From contig CALMVI010000048.1 of NCBI GenBank assembly GCA_937873095.1, positions 1 through 64,000 on the forward strand: 64,000 bases of DNA, read 5' to 3'. Within the stretch, counting starts at the first letter, position 1, and every line of letters starts with the position of its first letter. The notes beneath the pieces were generated by a model. The model saw only the letters and a list, made by a program, of their open reading frames with translations. It was not told the origin of the DNA and searched no databases. A program made the translations under genes and the position numbers. This DNA is from an uncultured Acetobacteraceae bacterium. Its GTDB lineage: Bacteria > Pseudomonadota > Alphaproteobacteria > Acetobacterales > Acetobacteraceae. Below are positions 47,203 through 57,451 of this stretch, piece by piece.

Positions 47203-47240
47203 GCGCTTCTTTTTTGAAAAAAAGAAGCAAAAAACTTTTT
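47203..47240 (-). terminator. A/T-rich palindrome between racemase and amidohydrolase genes
   Basis: GCTTCTTTTTT (47205-47215) and AAAAAAGAAGC (47218-47228) form a near-perfect palindrome, flanked by A- and T-runs (AAAAAACTTTTT). It follows the racemase stop on the minus strand and could terminate that operon. It is bidirectional in structure. Confidence 0.5.
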
Positions 47241-47295
47241 GTCATTGGTGCGCGAAACGCGGGATACTTTTTGTCTGACTAACAACTGACTCTGC

Positions 47296-47979
47296 TTATT
47301 TGTATGAACAGGCTTTGCTGGTGCGCAGGCCGGCCGCCACCAGTCCTTCCGCCATCTTCAGCGCCACCGTCACGCCATCGACCACCGGCAGGCCAAGCGC
47401 TTGCGTCATCGGCGCCACCAGTTCGGCCAGCCCGGCGCAGCCCAGGATGATCGCTTCGGCGGCATCCTCCCTGATCGCCGCCCGGGATTCGGCAATCATC
47501 GCCGCCAGCAATGCGGCGTCCGGCGCCACGCAATCATCCACGTGCACGTCGATGGCGCGGATGCGCGCGCAGCGATGGGACAGGCCCGCGTTGCGCACGG
47601 CGCGCGCCGCGTGCACGATCGTGCGCGGCGGCAGCGTCACGATGCTGAACACCGGCGCCAGCATGGCCGCCGCATAGAGCGCCGCCTCCGTCATGCCCAC
47701 CACGGGGCCGCTCGCAACCTCCCGCGCGGCGTCCAGGCCTGTGTCCCCGAAACAGGCGATCACGTAGCCATCCGTGCCGCGCTGCTCCTCCTCGGCGATC
47801 ACCGGCAGCAGGGCAGCAGCGGCTACCGCCTCGTCGGCATGGCATTCCACGCTCGGCACGCCCGAACCCGGCGAACGCGCCGCAACCGTGGTGTTCGATG
47901 CTGCGACGCGCCGGCCCAGCGCCGCCAGCCGGTCGGTGAAGGCCGCGGTGGTGTTGGGGTTCAGGATCACGATGCGCAT
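47296..47979 (-). CDS. Aspartate/glutamate/hydantoin racemase family protein
   Basis: A 227-residue cofactor-independent racemase from ATG 47979, overlapping the upstream stop (TGATG). It starts MRIVILNPNTTAAFTDRLA, typical of hydantoin racemases, with the two catalytic Cys in YVIACFGDTGLDAAREVA and EAIILGCAGLAELVAP. Hydantoin racemases convert D/L-5-monosubstituted hydantoins ahead of stereoselective ring opening and decarbamoylation. An M20 enzyme of the decarbamoylase/allantoate family lies at 57452. Last gene of the dipeptide-class ABC operon. Confidence 0.88.
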   Translation of the reverse strand: MRIVILNPNTTAAFTDRLAALGRRVAASNTTVAARSPGSGVPSVECHADEAVAAAALLPVIAEEEQRGTDGYVIACFGDTGLDAAREVASGPVVGMTEAALYAAAMLAPVFSIVTLPPRTIVHAARAVRNAGLSHRCARIRAIDVHVDDCVAPDAALLAAMIAESRAAIREDAAEAIILGCAGLAELVAPMTQALGLPVVDGVTVALKMAEGLVAAGLRTSKACSYK

Positions 47980-48940
47980 CAGGCATCCGCCCGGTGCAGC
48001 CAGCAGGCGGCTGTCCGGCCCGGCGCAACCTCTGCCCGCTCCGGCCTGATGTCGGCGCACATCGCCATCGCGTGCGGGCAGCGCTGCACGAACGGACAGC
48101 CTTGCGCACGGGCCTCGCGCGCGGGCCGGCCGGCAGGCGACGACGGCTCGCGTGCCTGGCGCAGGCGTTCGGCGGCCGGATCGGCGATCGGCACCGCGTC
48201 CAGCAGCGCCTGCGTGTAGGGGTGAGCCGGACGTGAAAACACCTCCTGAGTCGGGCCCTCCTCCACGATGCAGCCGCCGAGCATGACGGCCACGCGGCTG
48301 GCGATCCGGCCCACCACCGGCAGGTCGTGGCTGATGAAGACGTAGGTCAGACCAAGGCTCTCCTGCAGGCGCCTGAACAATCCCAGGATCTGGCCCTGCA
48401 GGGTGATGTCGAGCGCCGACAGCGGCTCGTCGGCCACCACCAGACGCGGGCGGCCGATCACCGCGCGGGCGATGGCTATGCGCTGGCGCTGGCCGCCGGA
48501 AAATTCGTGCGGCAGTCGCGCCTGCATGGCCGCAGCCAGGCCGACCATCGCCAGCGCTTCAGCCACCCGCGCTTGGGCGCTGCGCCAGGTCTCCATCCCA
48601 TGCACCACCAGCGGCTCGGCGAGCGTCTCGCCGATCGTCATCCGCGGGTTCAGCGACGCGTAAGGGTCCTGGAACATCATCTGCATCAGGCGGCGGCGGC
48701 GGCGCAGCGCTGCGCCGGACAGCGCGGTCAGGTCCTCGCCGGCGAAATGCACCCGGCCCTCGCTGGGCGTCTGAAGCAGCAGGAGCGTGCGGCCCAGCGT
48801 GGTCTTGCCGCAGCCTGATTCGCCGATCACCGCGGCTGTCTCGTGGGCTGCGACCGCGTAATCCACCCGGTCGAGACCGACATGCACGCGCCCGCCGCTC
48901 GCATAGCGGACGCTCACGCCCGACAATGCGGCAAGCTCGT

Positions 48941-48944
<4 letters not shown>
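47979..48944 (-). CDS. Dipeptide-class ABC transporter ATPase (DppF/OppF type)
   Basis: A 321-residue ATPase from ATG 48944, which overlaps the previous stop (ATGA). Walker A VIGESGCGKTTLGRTLL, Q-loop MMFQDPYASLNPRMT, signature HEFSGGQRQRIAIARAV, Walker B LVVADEPLSALD and H-loop VFISHDLPVVGRI. The C-terminal oligopeptide-type tail includes HPYTQALLDAVPIADP and the Cys-containing CPFVQRCPHAMAMC, which in this family can bind an iron-sulfur cluster. Works with the neighbouring DppD-type ATPase. Confidence 0.95.
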
Positions 48945-49863
<919 letters not shown>

Positions 49864-49867
<4 letters not shown>

Positions 49868-50685
49868 GATCCGCGCGGCTCCAGCCGCGCGCCGAGCCAG
49901 CCGCCGAGCAGGTTCGCGCCCAGCACGGTCAGCGCGATGGCGAGCCCGGGGAAGGTGGCCATCCACCAGGCGTCGGACAGGTAGTCGCGGCCCAGGTTCA
50001 GCATGGCGCCCCAGGACGGGATCGTGGGGTCCACGCCCACGCCCAGGAAGCTCAATGCGGCTTCGGTCAGCACCGCCTGGGCGGCGGAGAAGCTGGCGAC
50101 CACGATGACCGAGGGCAGCACGGCCGGCAGCAGATGGCGCCGCAGCAGCCGGACCGGTCCCACCCCCACCGCCTGGGCCGCGAGGATGAAATCCTGCGCC
50201 CGCAGGCTCATCGCCTGGCTGCGCACCACGCGGGCGAAATTGACCCAGGTGGCCAGCGCCAGCACGCACACCACGGGCACGAAGCCGCCGCCGAGGGCGG
50301 CCAGCAGAAAAATGGCGAACAGGGTGAAGGGGAAGGCCAGCTGCACCTCGATCAGCCAGGACACCACCGCATCGGTGCGGCCGCCGAAGAAGCCGGCGCA
50401 CAGGCCAAGCGTGGTGCCGATCACCGCGCCCAGCCCTGCGGCCGCGGCGCCGACGCTGACCGAGATGCGGGCGCCCCAGATGATCCGCGACAGCACGTCC
50501 CGGCCCACATTGTCCGTGCCCAGCAGGTGGCGCGGACGGCCCGGCGCGCCCCAGTCCGGCGGCTGCAGCCGCGCGCGCAGGTTGATCTGCGTCGGCCGGT
50601 AGGGTGCGGCCAGCGGCGCCGCGACGGCGAGCAAGGCGGTCATCGCCAGCAACACGCCGCCGATCGCGCCGAGCCAGGGCCGCAT
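49864..50685 (-). CDS. Dipeptide-class ABC permease (DppC type)
   Basis: A 273-residue permease from ATG 50685. The first membrane segment is at about 5-25, followed by the DppC-family HLLGTDNVGRDVLSRIIWGA (about 56-75). Six segments in all and an EAA-type loop ILAAQAVGVGPVRLLRRHLL. It ends with the family's DAWWMATFPGLAIALTVLGA. It starts 13 bases after the DppB-type stop. Confidence 0.94.
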
Positions 50686-50698
50686 CGTCAGCGCAGCC

Positions 50699-51616
50699 TC
50701 ATCGCGCCAGGCCGATCCGCGGATCGATGCGCGCGCAGAGCAGGTCGGCCAGCAGGTTGACGATGACGAAGCCCAGGCCGGCGATGAACACCGTGCCCTG
50801 CAGCAGCGGAAAATCGCGCTGCTGCAGGGCTGCCACCGCCAGCCGGCCGATGCCTGGCCAGGCGAACACCATCTCGACAACCACGGCCGACGAGATAAGG
50901 TCGCCCAGCTCGAGCGCCGCCATCGTGACCACCGGCACAAGCACGTTGCGCAGCGCATGCACCCAGACCACGCGCGCCTCCGACAGGCCGCGGGCGCGCG
51001 CGGTGCGGATGTAGTCCGCCCGCAGCGCGCCCCGCATGCCGGACGCCACCAGCCGGCTGAGCCGCGCCGTGCCCTGGAGCGACAGAGTCAGTGCCGGCAG
51101 GACCAGGTGGGACAGGCCGCCATAGCCGTCCACCGGGAGGGCGCGCAGCTCCACGGCCACCAGGAGGACGAGCATCAACCCGAGCCAGAAAGCCGGCACC
51201 GCCAGGCCTGCCAGCGAGAACAGCTCCAGCATGGCGGCCGCCATGCCGCCCCTGGCAGCCAGCACGCCCAGCGGCATGCCGACGCAGAGCGCGATGGCGA
51301 ACGCACTGCCGGCGAGGATCAGCGTGGCGGGCAGCCGCGCCAGCACCAGCCCGGCCACGCCTTGGCGATAGATGAAGGACTGGCCGAAATCTCCGCCCAG
51401 CGCATGCTGCAGGAACAACGCGTATTGGATCGTCACCGGGCGGTCCAGGCCCAGATGCGCGCGCATCGCGGTGCGCGCGGCGTCGGACGCGCTCGGCGAG
51501 AGCAGCAATGTCACCGGGTCGCCGGTGGCGTGGGCCACCGCGAAGCTGGCGACGCTGACGCCCAGCAGCACGGCCAAGGCCTGCACGCAGCGGAGCAGGA
51601 TGGTGCGCCCCCGCAC
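50699..51616 (-). CDS. Dipeptide-class ABC permease (DppB type)
   Basis: A 305-residue permease starting at GTG 51616. Marks are the N-terminal helix LLRCVQALAVLLGVSVASFA, HLGLDRPVTIQYALFLQHAL with GDFGQSF (the DppB pattern), and the loop RADYIRTARARGLSEARVVW with HALRNVLVPVVT. Pairs with the DppC-type permease to form the channel. Confidence 0.94.
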   Translation of the reverse strand: MRGRTILLRCVQALAVLLGVSVASFAVAHATGDPVTLLLSPSASDAARTAMRAHLGLDRPVTIQYALFLQHALGGDFGQSFIYRQGVAGLVLARLPATLILAGSAFAIALCVGMPLGVLAARGGMAAAMLELFSLAGLAVPAFWLGLMLVLLVAVELRALPVDGYGGLSHLVLPALTLSLQGTARLSRLVASGMRGALRADYIRTARARGLSEARVVWVHALRNVLVPVVTMAALELGDLISSAVVVEMVFAWPGIGRLAVAALQQRDFPLLQGTVFIAGLGFVIVNLLADLLCARIDPRIGLAR

Positions 51617-51619
51617 CGA

Positions 51620-53110
51620 TCAGCCGGCCAGCCGGGCGCGATAGATCTCCACGTAGTCGTCCGGCCGGGGCTGGTAGATCAGGCGGCGGGCGATACCGCT
51701 GATCTCCGGCAGGTGCCACAGGAACAGCCAGGGCGCGTCCGCCCACACCAGGCGCTCGGCCTGCCGCAGCAGCGCGCGGCGCGGCGCCTCTGCGGAAGTG
51801 GCCGATGCGGTCTTCACCAGCCGGTCGAACTCCGGATTATCGTAGCCGCTGGCGTTGTCCACCGCGTCGCTGGTGAAGATCACCAGCTCCACCAGAGGTT
51901 CGATCAGGGCGGCGAAGCCGTAGAAATACAGGCCAGGGAAGGCGCGGGCGCGCAGCGTCTCGGCGAAATGACCGCTCTCATAGGCCACCACCTGCGCTTG
52001 CAGCCCGGCATCGGCAAGGTAGGCCGCAACCGTCTCGCAGCTCTCCTGGCTGTCCGGATACTTGGCATCGAACGCGATCTCCACGGCGAACCCCTGATGT
52101 CCGGACGACCTCAGCAAGTCCCGTGCCCGGGCCGCGTCGTATGCGTAGGGTGTCAGGCCGGGATCGTTGTTCGGCGGGTTCAGCACGCTGGCGAGCTGGG
52201 TGCCCATGCCGCGCTGCAGCGTCTCGATCATGGTGGCCACGTCCACGGCGTGGTTCAGCGCCTGGCGCACCCTGCGGTCCCGCAAGGGTGCGATGCCGTT
52301 CTGGGAAAAGCCGAGATGCATCTTGCGCAGGCCCGGCACCTGCACTGCGCGCGACAGCGCAGAGACGGCGCCGGACGCGCTGTCCGGGTTCAGGTTGGGG
52401 ACCAGGTCCACGCTGCCTGCGCGCAGTTCCGCAAGCCTGGAGGATTGTTCGGGCACGGTGCGGAACACCGCGCGGCGGACCGGCGGCACGCCGCCCCAAT
52501 AGGTGTCGTTGGCGGCCAGCACCACGCGCTCGCCCTGCTGCCATTCCACGAAGCGGTATGGGCCGGAGCCGACCGGCTGCGCTCCCACCCGTTCGGGCGG
52601 CGTCTGCGCCAGGTGGCGCGGCGCGCCCACGAACGCCTCCTCCAGCCAGTACAGCATGGTCATACAGGGTGCGGCCGTGGTCAGTGCCACCGTCAGCGGG
52701 CCGGCAGCCGCGACGGACACCAGGCCCGTCTGCTGCCAGAGCTGGCTTTCCCCGTTGAACGGCGCACGATTCATCCGCTCGAAGCTCTGCACCACCGACG
52801 CCGCGTCCAGCGCTTCGCCATTGTGGAACAGCACGCCCGGCCGCAGGTGGAACTGCCAGGTGGTGGGCGAGGGCTGATCCCAGGCAATCGCCAGCCGCGG
52901 CTCGTGCGTCCCGTCCGGCCGGCGGCGAACCAGGCTGTCGAACAGAGACCAGATCAGGCTGCCGACCGGATGGTTGTTGCGGATCAGGTGCGGATCGAGC
53001 GTGGACACGTCCTCGTCCGTGGCGATGACCACTGCCTGCGGCGGGGGCTGACCCACCGCCGTCCACGCGCCGACGGCAAGGCCCAGGGATCGGCGCGTGA
53101 GGTTGGGCAC
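51620..53110 (-). CDS. Dipeptide-class ABC substrate-binding protein (SBP family 5)
   Basis: A 496-residue periplasmic binding protein. The frame starts at GTG 53110 with a short twin-arginine-like leader (TRRSLGLAVGAWTAVG). The family 5 hallmarks are VSTLDPHLIRNNHPVGSLIW, DSLVRRRPDGTHEPRLAIAW, WQFHLRPGVLFHNGEALDAA, VGSGPYRFVEWQQGERVVLA and VRQALNHAVDVATMIETLQR. Family members bind peptides, nickel, opines, sugars or ureides; ligand cannot be told. It heads a five-gene transport unit plus racemase. A candidate operator lies 22 bases upstream. Confidence 0.93.
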   Translation of the reverse strand: MPNLTRRSLGLAVGAWTAVGQPPPQAVVIATDEDVSTLDPHLIRNNHPVGSLIWSLFDSLVRRRPDGTHEPRLAIAWDQPSPTTWQFHLRPGVLFHNGEALDAASVVQSFERMNRAPFNGESQLWQQTGLVSVAAAGPLTVALTTAAPCMTMLYWLEEAFVGAPRHLAQTPPERVGAQPVGSGPYRFVEWQQGERVVLAANDTYWGGVPPVRRAVFRTVPEQSSRLAELRAGSVDLVPNLNPDSASGAVSALSRAVQVPGLRKMHLGFSQNGIAPLRDRRVRQALNHAVDVATMIETLQRGMGTQLASVLNPPNNDPGLTPYAYDAARARDLLRSSGHQGFAVEIAFDAKYPDSQESCETVAAYLADAGLQAQVVAYESGHFAETLRARAFPGLYFYGFAALIEPLVELVIFTSDAVDNASGYDNPEFDRLVKTASATSAEAPRRALLRQAERLVWADAPWLFLWHLPEISGIARRLIYQPRPDDYVEIYRARLAG

Positions 53111-53131
53111 GCCTTCGATCTTGCTGGCAAT

Positions 53132-53147
53132 GAAAAGAAAGGGAAAG
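53132..53147 (-). promoter_or_regulatory. Candidate operator CTTTC-N5-CTTTTC upstream of the SBP family 5 gene
   Basis: On the minus strand CTTTC-CCTTT-CTTTTC. It has the same N5 spacing as the element in the deoR/SIS promoter (54081-54096). It is only 22 bases from the start codon, a position that would block transcription start or early elongation. The run is purine-rich, so chance is possible. Confidence 0.4.
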
Positions 53148-53251
53148 GGGAAAAAACCGCCCCGCCTGAAAAAAGCGCGAGACCCGCCCGCCCGCCCCTG
53201 CCGCGACGAACGGACGTTCGACGAACAGCGGCCTGCCCGCCCGATCGTCCG

Positions 53252-54025
53252 TCACGCCAGGATGACGTTCAGGCCTGCCAGCTCCAGCGCCCGAAGCGAC
53301 GCGCCGGACGCTCCGCTGTCGGTGACCAGCAGTTCGGCGCCGGCCAGGTCCATGATCTTGGCGGTCGCCACGTGGCCGATCTTGCCATGGTCGGCCAGGA
53401 AGACCACCCGGGACGCTGCGGCCAGGATGGCGTGCTTCACCTCGGCCTCCTCCCAGCTCTGCGTGGTGAACCCCTTCTGCGCGTCGACGCCGGAGCAGGC
53501 CAGGAACGCCACGTCCGCGTTGATCTGCTGCAGCAGCGTGGTGGCGAATGGCGGCACCAGGCAGCGTTGCGGCTTGGCCACCGTGCCTCCGGTGACCACC
53601 ACCTTCACGCCGGCATGGGCCTCCATCTCCAGCGCCACATCGAGCGCCGTGGTCACTACGGCCACGTCCTGCAACGATCGCGGCAGGGCGCGCGCCAGCG
53701 CCAGCGTGGTGCTGCCGGCATCGATGATGATCGTCTCGCCATCGCGCACCAGGCTGGCGGCCAGTTCGCCGATCCGCTGCTTCTCCGGTTCGAAAGCGCT
53801 GTTGAGCGGATGCAGCGAGCGCTGGAAGCGCGCCGGGCGCACCGCAATGGCGCCCCCGCGCACCCGGCGCAGCACTTGCTGGCGTTCCAGCACGTCCAGA
53901 TCGTGCCGCACCGTCACCACCGACACGCCCAGCGCCTCGGCCAGGCGCACCACGCTCACGCTGCCGCCTTCGCGCAGCAGGTTTGCGATCTCCCTGTGTC
54001 GGCTCACCGCCCCGAATGCCGCCAT
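53252..54025 (-). CDS. DeoR-family transcriptional regulator
   Basis: A 257-residue repressor from ATG 54025. The N-terminal winged helix is SRHREIANLLREGGSVSVVR with LAEALGVSVVTVRHDLDVLE and RQQVLRRVRGGAI (DeoR signature, about 8-60). The C-terminal sugar-phosphate-binding domain has GETIIIDAGSTTLALARALP, VVVTGGTVAKPQRCLVPPFA, NADVAFLACSGVDAQKGFTT and ASRVVFLADHGKIG. DeoR-family effectors are usually phosphosugars, fitting the adjacent SIS and PfkB genes. It is divergent from SIS1, with a palindrome-containing spacer. Confidence 0.93.
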   Translation of the reverse strand: MAAFGAVSRHREIANLLREGGSVSVVRLAEALGVSVVTVRHDLDVLERQQVLRRVRGGAIAVRPARFQRSLHPLNSAFEPEKQRIGELAASLVRDGETIIIDAGSTTLALARALPRSLQDVAVVTTALDVALEMEAHAGVKVVVTGGTVAKPQRCLVPPFATTLLQQINADVAFLACSGVDAQKGFTTQSWEEAEVKHAILAAASRVVFLADHGKIGHVATAKIMDLAGAELLVTDSGASGASLRALELAGLNVILA

Positions 54026-54080
54026 GCCCGCCTCCCGTGCCGCCGCCCTGCGAAGCGTCGTGGATTTTCTGTTTAGACCA

Positions 54081-54096
54081 CTTTCGAAAACTTTTC
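54081..54096 (+). promoter_or_regulatory. Candidate DeoR operator between deoR and SIS operon
   Basis: CTTTC-GAAAA-CTTTTC, containing the palindrome TTTCGAAA (54082-54089). It is nearly equidistant from the two divergent starts (55 bases to deoR, 56 to SIS1) in an AT-rich island (54064-54100). Similar elements precede the TonB receptor and the SBP family 5 operons. Confidence 0.5.
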
Positions 54097-54152
54097 TTGT
54101 CCGCGGCACCCGCCTCCGCGCATGGTCCGGCTCGCAGCACAGCGGATCGACG

Positions 54153-55265
54153 ATGGCCCAAGACTTCGCCGCCCACCCGGCCATGCTGGCCGATATCCTG
54201 CGCCAGCCCGCCGTGCTCCAAGGCCTGTTCGCCCGACGCGACGCTTTCCTGGAGGTCGGCCGCCAGGCCCTGCGCCCCCACCCGGGCGGGCGGCTGTTCG
54301 CCTTCGGCTGCGGCGACGGCTGGTTTGCCGCCCGCGCCGCCGCCGCCCTGGCGCCTGGCCGGTTTGCGGTCGCGCTGAGTGCGGCCACCAGCCTGGACAT
54401 GCTGATCGGGCCCGGCGGTCCGCCGCGCGCTGACGATCGCGCGGTCGCGATCTCCATGTCCGGCAGCGTCGACCGCACCAACGAGGCGGCCACCGCACTG
54501 CGGGCCGCCGGCGGCCTTTGCGTCGCGCTCACCAACGAGGATGGCGGTGCGCTGGGCCGCATCGCCAGCCGCGTGGCCTCCCTTCATGTGGACGACATCG
54601 CACCGTTCCTGACCGGCACGACCCGCTACAGCGCCACCGTGCTGGCGATGATGCTGCTGCTGGACGGCGCGGGCGGCACCGGGCGCACGCAAGGCTCGGA
54701 TCTGCGCGCGCTTCTCGACGACGGCCTGCCGGCGGCGATCGATGCGGTTGGGCTGGCCTGCCGCGCCATCTGCCCGCGCCTCGTCGAGGAGGGCATAGGC
54801 GGCGTGCGCGTGCTGGGCGCCGGGGCGGACTGGCCCACCGCGGACTATGCCGCGGCCAAGCTGGTCAAGCTGACCACCCTGCCCGTCTGGAGCGGCGAGA
54901 CCGAGGAGTTCGCCCACAGCCAGTTCTGGTCTGCCCGCCGGTCCGAGCTGGTGATCCTGCTGGCAGGCAGCCCGGCGGCGGCAGTGCTGGCGCATAACAC
55001 CGCGGACGCGTTGCGTGCCGCCGGGATGCGCAGCCTGGCCATCGAGACGGCCGGCGTGCCAGTGCCCGCCGCCACCTGGCGGATCGCCCTGCCGGCGAGC
55101 CCGCCCTGGCTCGCGCCGTTGCTGATGCCGTTGCCGGTGCAGTTGTTCGCCTACCATCTGTCCAGGGCCTTGGGCGACGACCCCGATGCCAGCCAGACCG
55201 CCGACCCTGGACGCTTCCTGGCCGCGCAGATGCTCAGCCGCCGTTGCGAGTTGCAGCCCGCGTGA
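54153..55265 (+). CDS. SIS-domain phosphosugar-binding protein 1
   Basis: A 370-residue double-SIS protein from ATG 54153; the long frame extending upstream is antisense to deoR. First SIS at about 35-170 (GRLFAFGCGDGWFAARAAAA, DRAVAISMSGSVDRTNEAAT), second at about 190-345 (IGGVRVLGAGADWPTADYAA and the acidic-His segment WSGETEEFAHSQFWSARRSE). The architecture is that of sugar isomerases and fructosamine-phosphate deglycases (AgaS, GlmS C-domain, FrlB, FraB). EEFAH could supply the catalytic Glu/His pair. The first gene of the long plus-strand operon; its stop overlaps the next start (GTGA). Confidence 0.85.
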   Translation: MAQDFAAHPAMLADILRQPAVLQGLFARRDAFLEVGRQALRPHPGGRLFAFGCGDGWFAARAAAALAPGRFAVALSAATSLDMLIGPGGPPRADDRAVAISMSGSVDRTNEAATALRAAGGLCVALTNEDGGALGRIASRVASLHVDDIAPFLTGTTRYSATVLAMMLLLDGAGGTGRTQGSDLRALLDDGLPAAIDAVGLACRAICPRLVEEGIGGVRVLGAGADWPTADYAAAKLVKLTTLPVWSGETEEFAHSQFWSARRSELVILLAGSPAAAVLAHNTADALRAAGMRSLAIETAGVPVPAATWRIALPASPPWLAPLLMPLPVQLFAYHLSRALGDDPDASQTADPGRFLAAQMLSRRCELQPA

Positions 55266-56449
55266 ACCAGCCCCTCACGTCCCTTCTGGCGCCGGACTCG
55301 CCGCTGGACGATGCCGGGCGCGCCATCGTCACGGACCTGTTCCGCGGCGAGCAGCTCCTGATGGCCGCATTGCCGACCGACGACCCGCGCGACCCCAAGC
55401 GCCTGGCCCGGGTTCTGCTGACCCGCGGCGAGATGTTCGGCCAGCCGGACGCCATTCGCACCACCTGGCGGCGCGAGGGCGACGCCATCAGGGGGCTGGC
55501 GCGCATCCTGGCCGACCGGCCGCCCCGACGGGTGATCCTGACCGGTTGCGGCGACAGCCTGGCCGTCATGCAGGCCATGCGCCTGCTGCTGGAAACCACG
55601 CTGGGCGTTTCGTGCGAACCGGTGCAGGCGCTGGATCTCGCCTATTACCACGGCGGCACGCTCGATCCGGGCAGCTTGGTGGTGGGGCTCAGCTCCAGCG
55701 GCACCACGACCCGCACGGTGGAAGCCATGCTGGTGGCGCGCGCCCACGGGGCCACCACGCTGGCGCTGAGCAACACGGCGGGTTCCGCGCTGATGACCCA
55801 GGCGGATCATTGCCTGCTGATCCATGCCGGGCGCCGTGGCTGGCCCACACAATCGAGCACCGCCGCGATGGCCGCACTCGCCCTGCTCGGCGCCGAAGCG
55901 GCGCGCCTGGCCGGGCGGCCGGGTGCGGACGCGCTCCTCTCCGCGATCGGCGGCCTGCCGGACATGATGGCCGGCGTCCTGCGCGAGTGCGACGGCACCG
56001 TGGCCGGCATCGCTGCCGAGGAGTGGCCAAAGCGCATGTTCCTCTATGCCGGCGGCGGACCTGCCTATGCCGCGGCGCAGTTCGGCGCGGTCAAGATGAA
56101 GGAGTGTTCGCCGGACCACGCGATGGCGGTGCCGCTGGAGGAGTTCCATCACTACAACTCGCAAAAAGCCGACGACCCGCTGTTTCTGCTCGCCCCCGCC
56201 GGACCCTCGGTGCCCCGCGCGCGCGATACCGCGGAGGAAGGCCGCAGGTGGCGGGGCCGGATCATCTCTGCCGTGACCGAGGCGGAGACCGCGCTGGATG
56301 CGGCGAGCCATCATGTCCTGCGGCTGCCGGCTTTGCCCGAAAGCCTGGCGGCCTGCATCTTCACGCTCCCCGTCCAGCTTTTCGCCTACCACGTGGCGCT
56401 GGAGAAATTCCGCGCCGCCGGCGTCGAGATCCCTGACGGTGCAGGTTGA
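55262..56449 (+). CDS. SIS-domain phosphosugar-binding protein 2
   Basis: A 395-residue double-SIS protein starting at GTG 55262, overlapping the SIS1 stop. SIS-1 shows RVILTGCGDSLAVMQAMRLL and LVVGLSSSGTTTRTVEAMLV; SIS-2 shows KRMFLYAGGGPAYAAAQFGA, VKMKECSPDHAMAVPLEEFH and HYNSQKADDPLFLLAP. It ends like SIS1 (LPVQLFAYHVALEKF versus LPVQLFAYHLSRAL), so the two are paralogues and may form a heteromer. Glu/His candidates for deglycase or isomerase chemistry are in PLEEFHHY. Confidence 0.85.
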   Translation: MNQPLTSLLAPDSPLDDAGRAIVTDLFRGEQLLMAALPTDDPRDPKRLARVLLTRGEMFGQPDAIRTTWRREGDAIRGLARILADRPPRRVILTGCGDSLAVMQAMRLLLETTLGVSCEPVQALDLAYYHGGTLDPGSLVVGLSSSGTTTRTVEAMLVARAHGATTLALSNTAGSALMTQADHCLLIHAGRRGWPTQSSTAAMAALALLGAEAARLAGRPGADALLSAIGGLPDMMAGVLRECDGTVAGIAAEEWPKRMFLYAGGGPAYAAAQFGAVKMKECSPDHAMAVPLEEFHHYNSQKADDPLFLLAPAGPSVPRARDTAEEGRRWRGRIISAVTEAETALDAASHHVLRLPALPESLAACIFTLPVQLFAYHVALEKFRAAGVEIPDGAG

Positions 56450-56484
56450 TCGAGGCACGGACGGGCTTTCCGCGAGGCAGGGAA

Positions 56485-57417
56485 ATGGACGTTCGGGACA
56501 GGCCGAGGCTGGTGTGCTGCGGCAACCTGACCATCGACGACATCGTGCAGCCGGACGGCACCGCGCGTCCCGGCTGCATCGGCGGCGACGCGCTCTACGG
56601 TGTGCTGGGGGCCAGGCTGTTCGAGCCGACGGCGCAGATGGTCGCACCCATGGGGGATGATTTTCCGGACGGCATCGCCGCGTCGATCACCAGCGCAGGC
56701 CTGTCCCATGCCGGGCTGCCGCGACGGGCATGCGCCACGATGCACACGCGCTTCGACTACCGGACGCATGACACACGTTCGGTGACCTTGCTGTCGGATC
56801 CTGCGGATCTCGAGACGCTGTCGCCCCGCCCGGCCGACGTGCCGGAGCCGTACTGGGATGCAGGAGGTTGCGTGATCCTGGCCATGACCCTGGCGGCACA
56901 GGCCGAGCTGGTGACCGCCTGGCGCGCCCGCAGCCGCGCACTCGTGGCGCTTGATCCGCAGGAGGAATACATCGCCGGCAACGAGGTGGCGATCATGTCG
57001 CTTGTGGCACGGGTGGACATCTTCATGCCCAGCCTCGACGAGGTTCGCCACCTTCTGGGGCATGCGGACCCGGCAGAAGCAGCCCACCGGTTTGCCGCGC
57101 TGGGTCCGCGTATCGTGGTCATCAAGCTGGGCGCCGAAGGCTGCCTGGTGCTCGACGCATCCTCGGGCCGGATCGTGCGCATGCCTGCCTTTGGCCAGAC
57201 GCCGGTGGATACCACAGGAGCCGGGGATGCGTTCTGCTGCGCGTTTCTCGCATCGTTGCTGAGCGCGCCCGCGGACCTGCATCTCGCGTGCAGTCGTGCG
57301 GCCGTTGCTGCAAGTTTTGCAATCAGCACCTTCGGCGCCGATGGCCTGTTCTCGGCGACGCCCGGGCAGGCGCAGGCTCGGATGCTCGACTACACCGGGA
57401 CGAAAGTCCTTGTTTGA
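56485..57417 (+). CDS. PfkB-family carbohydrate kinase
   Basis: A 310-residue ribokinase-type enzyme from ATG 56485 with AGGCAGGGA before it; a TTG at 56446 overlapping the SIS2 stop would add 13 residues. N-terminal RLVCCGNLTIDDIVQPDGTA with RPGCIGGDALYGVLGARLF (substrate side) and the C-terminal ATP/anion-hole motif VDTTGAGDAFCCAFLASLL with the catalytic Asp. The family phosphorylates sugars, nucleosides and fructosamines (FrlD, FraD). Placement after two SIS genes repeats the deglycase-kinase pairing of Amadori-compound operons. Confidence 0.9.
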   Translation: MDVRDRPRLVCCGNLTIDDIVQPDGTARPGCIGGDALYGVLGARLFEPTAQMVAPMGDDFPDGIAASITSAGLSHAGLPRRACATMHTRFDYRTHDTRSVTLLSDPADLETLSPRPADVPEPYWDAGGCVILAMTLAAQAELVTAWRARSRALVALDPQEEYIAGNEVAIMSLVARVDIFMPSLDEVRHLLGHADPAEAAHRFAALGPRIVVIKLGAEGCLVLDASSGRIVRMPAFGQTPVDTTGAGDAFCCAFLASLLSAPADLHLACSRAAVAASFAISTFGADGLFSATPGQAQARMLDYTGTKVLV

Positions 57418-57451
57418 AGCTGCAGGCGATGCTGGAGTTTCTGCCGCCCGC

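Noticed and set aside
50957-54076. A 1039-codon plus-strand frame across the dipeptide-class ABC operon
   Set aside because: It is antisense to five well-supported genes, with low-complexity Gln/His/Arg/Gly composition and no domain.
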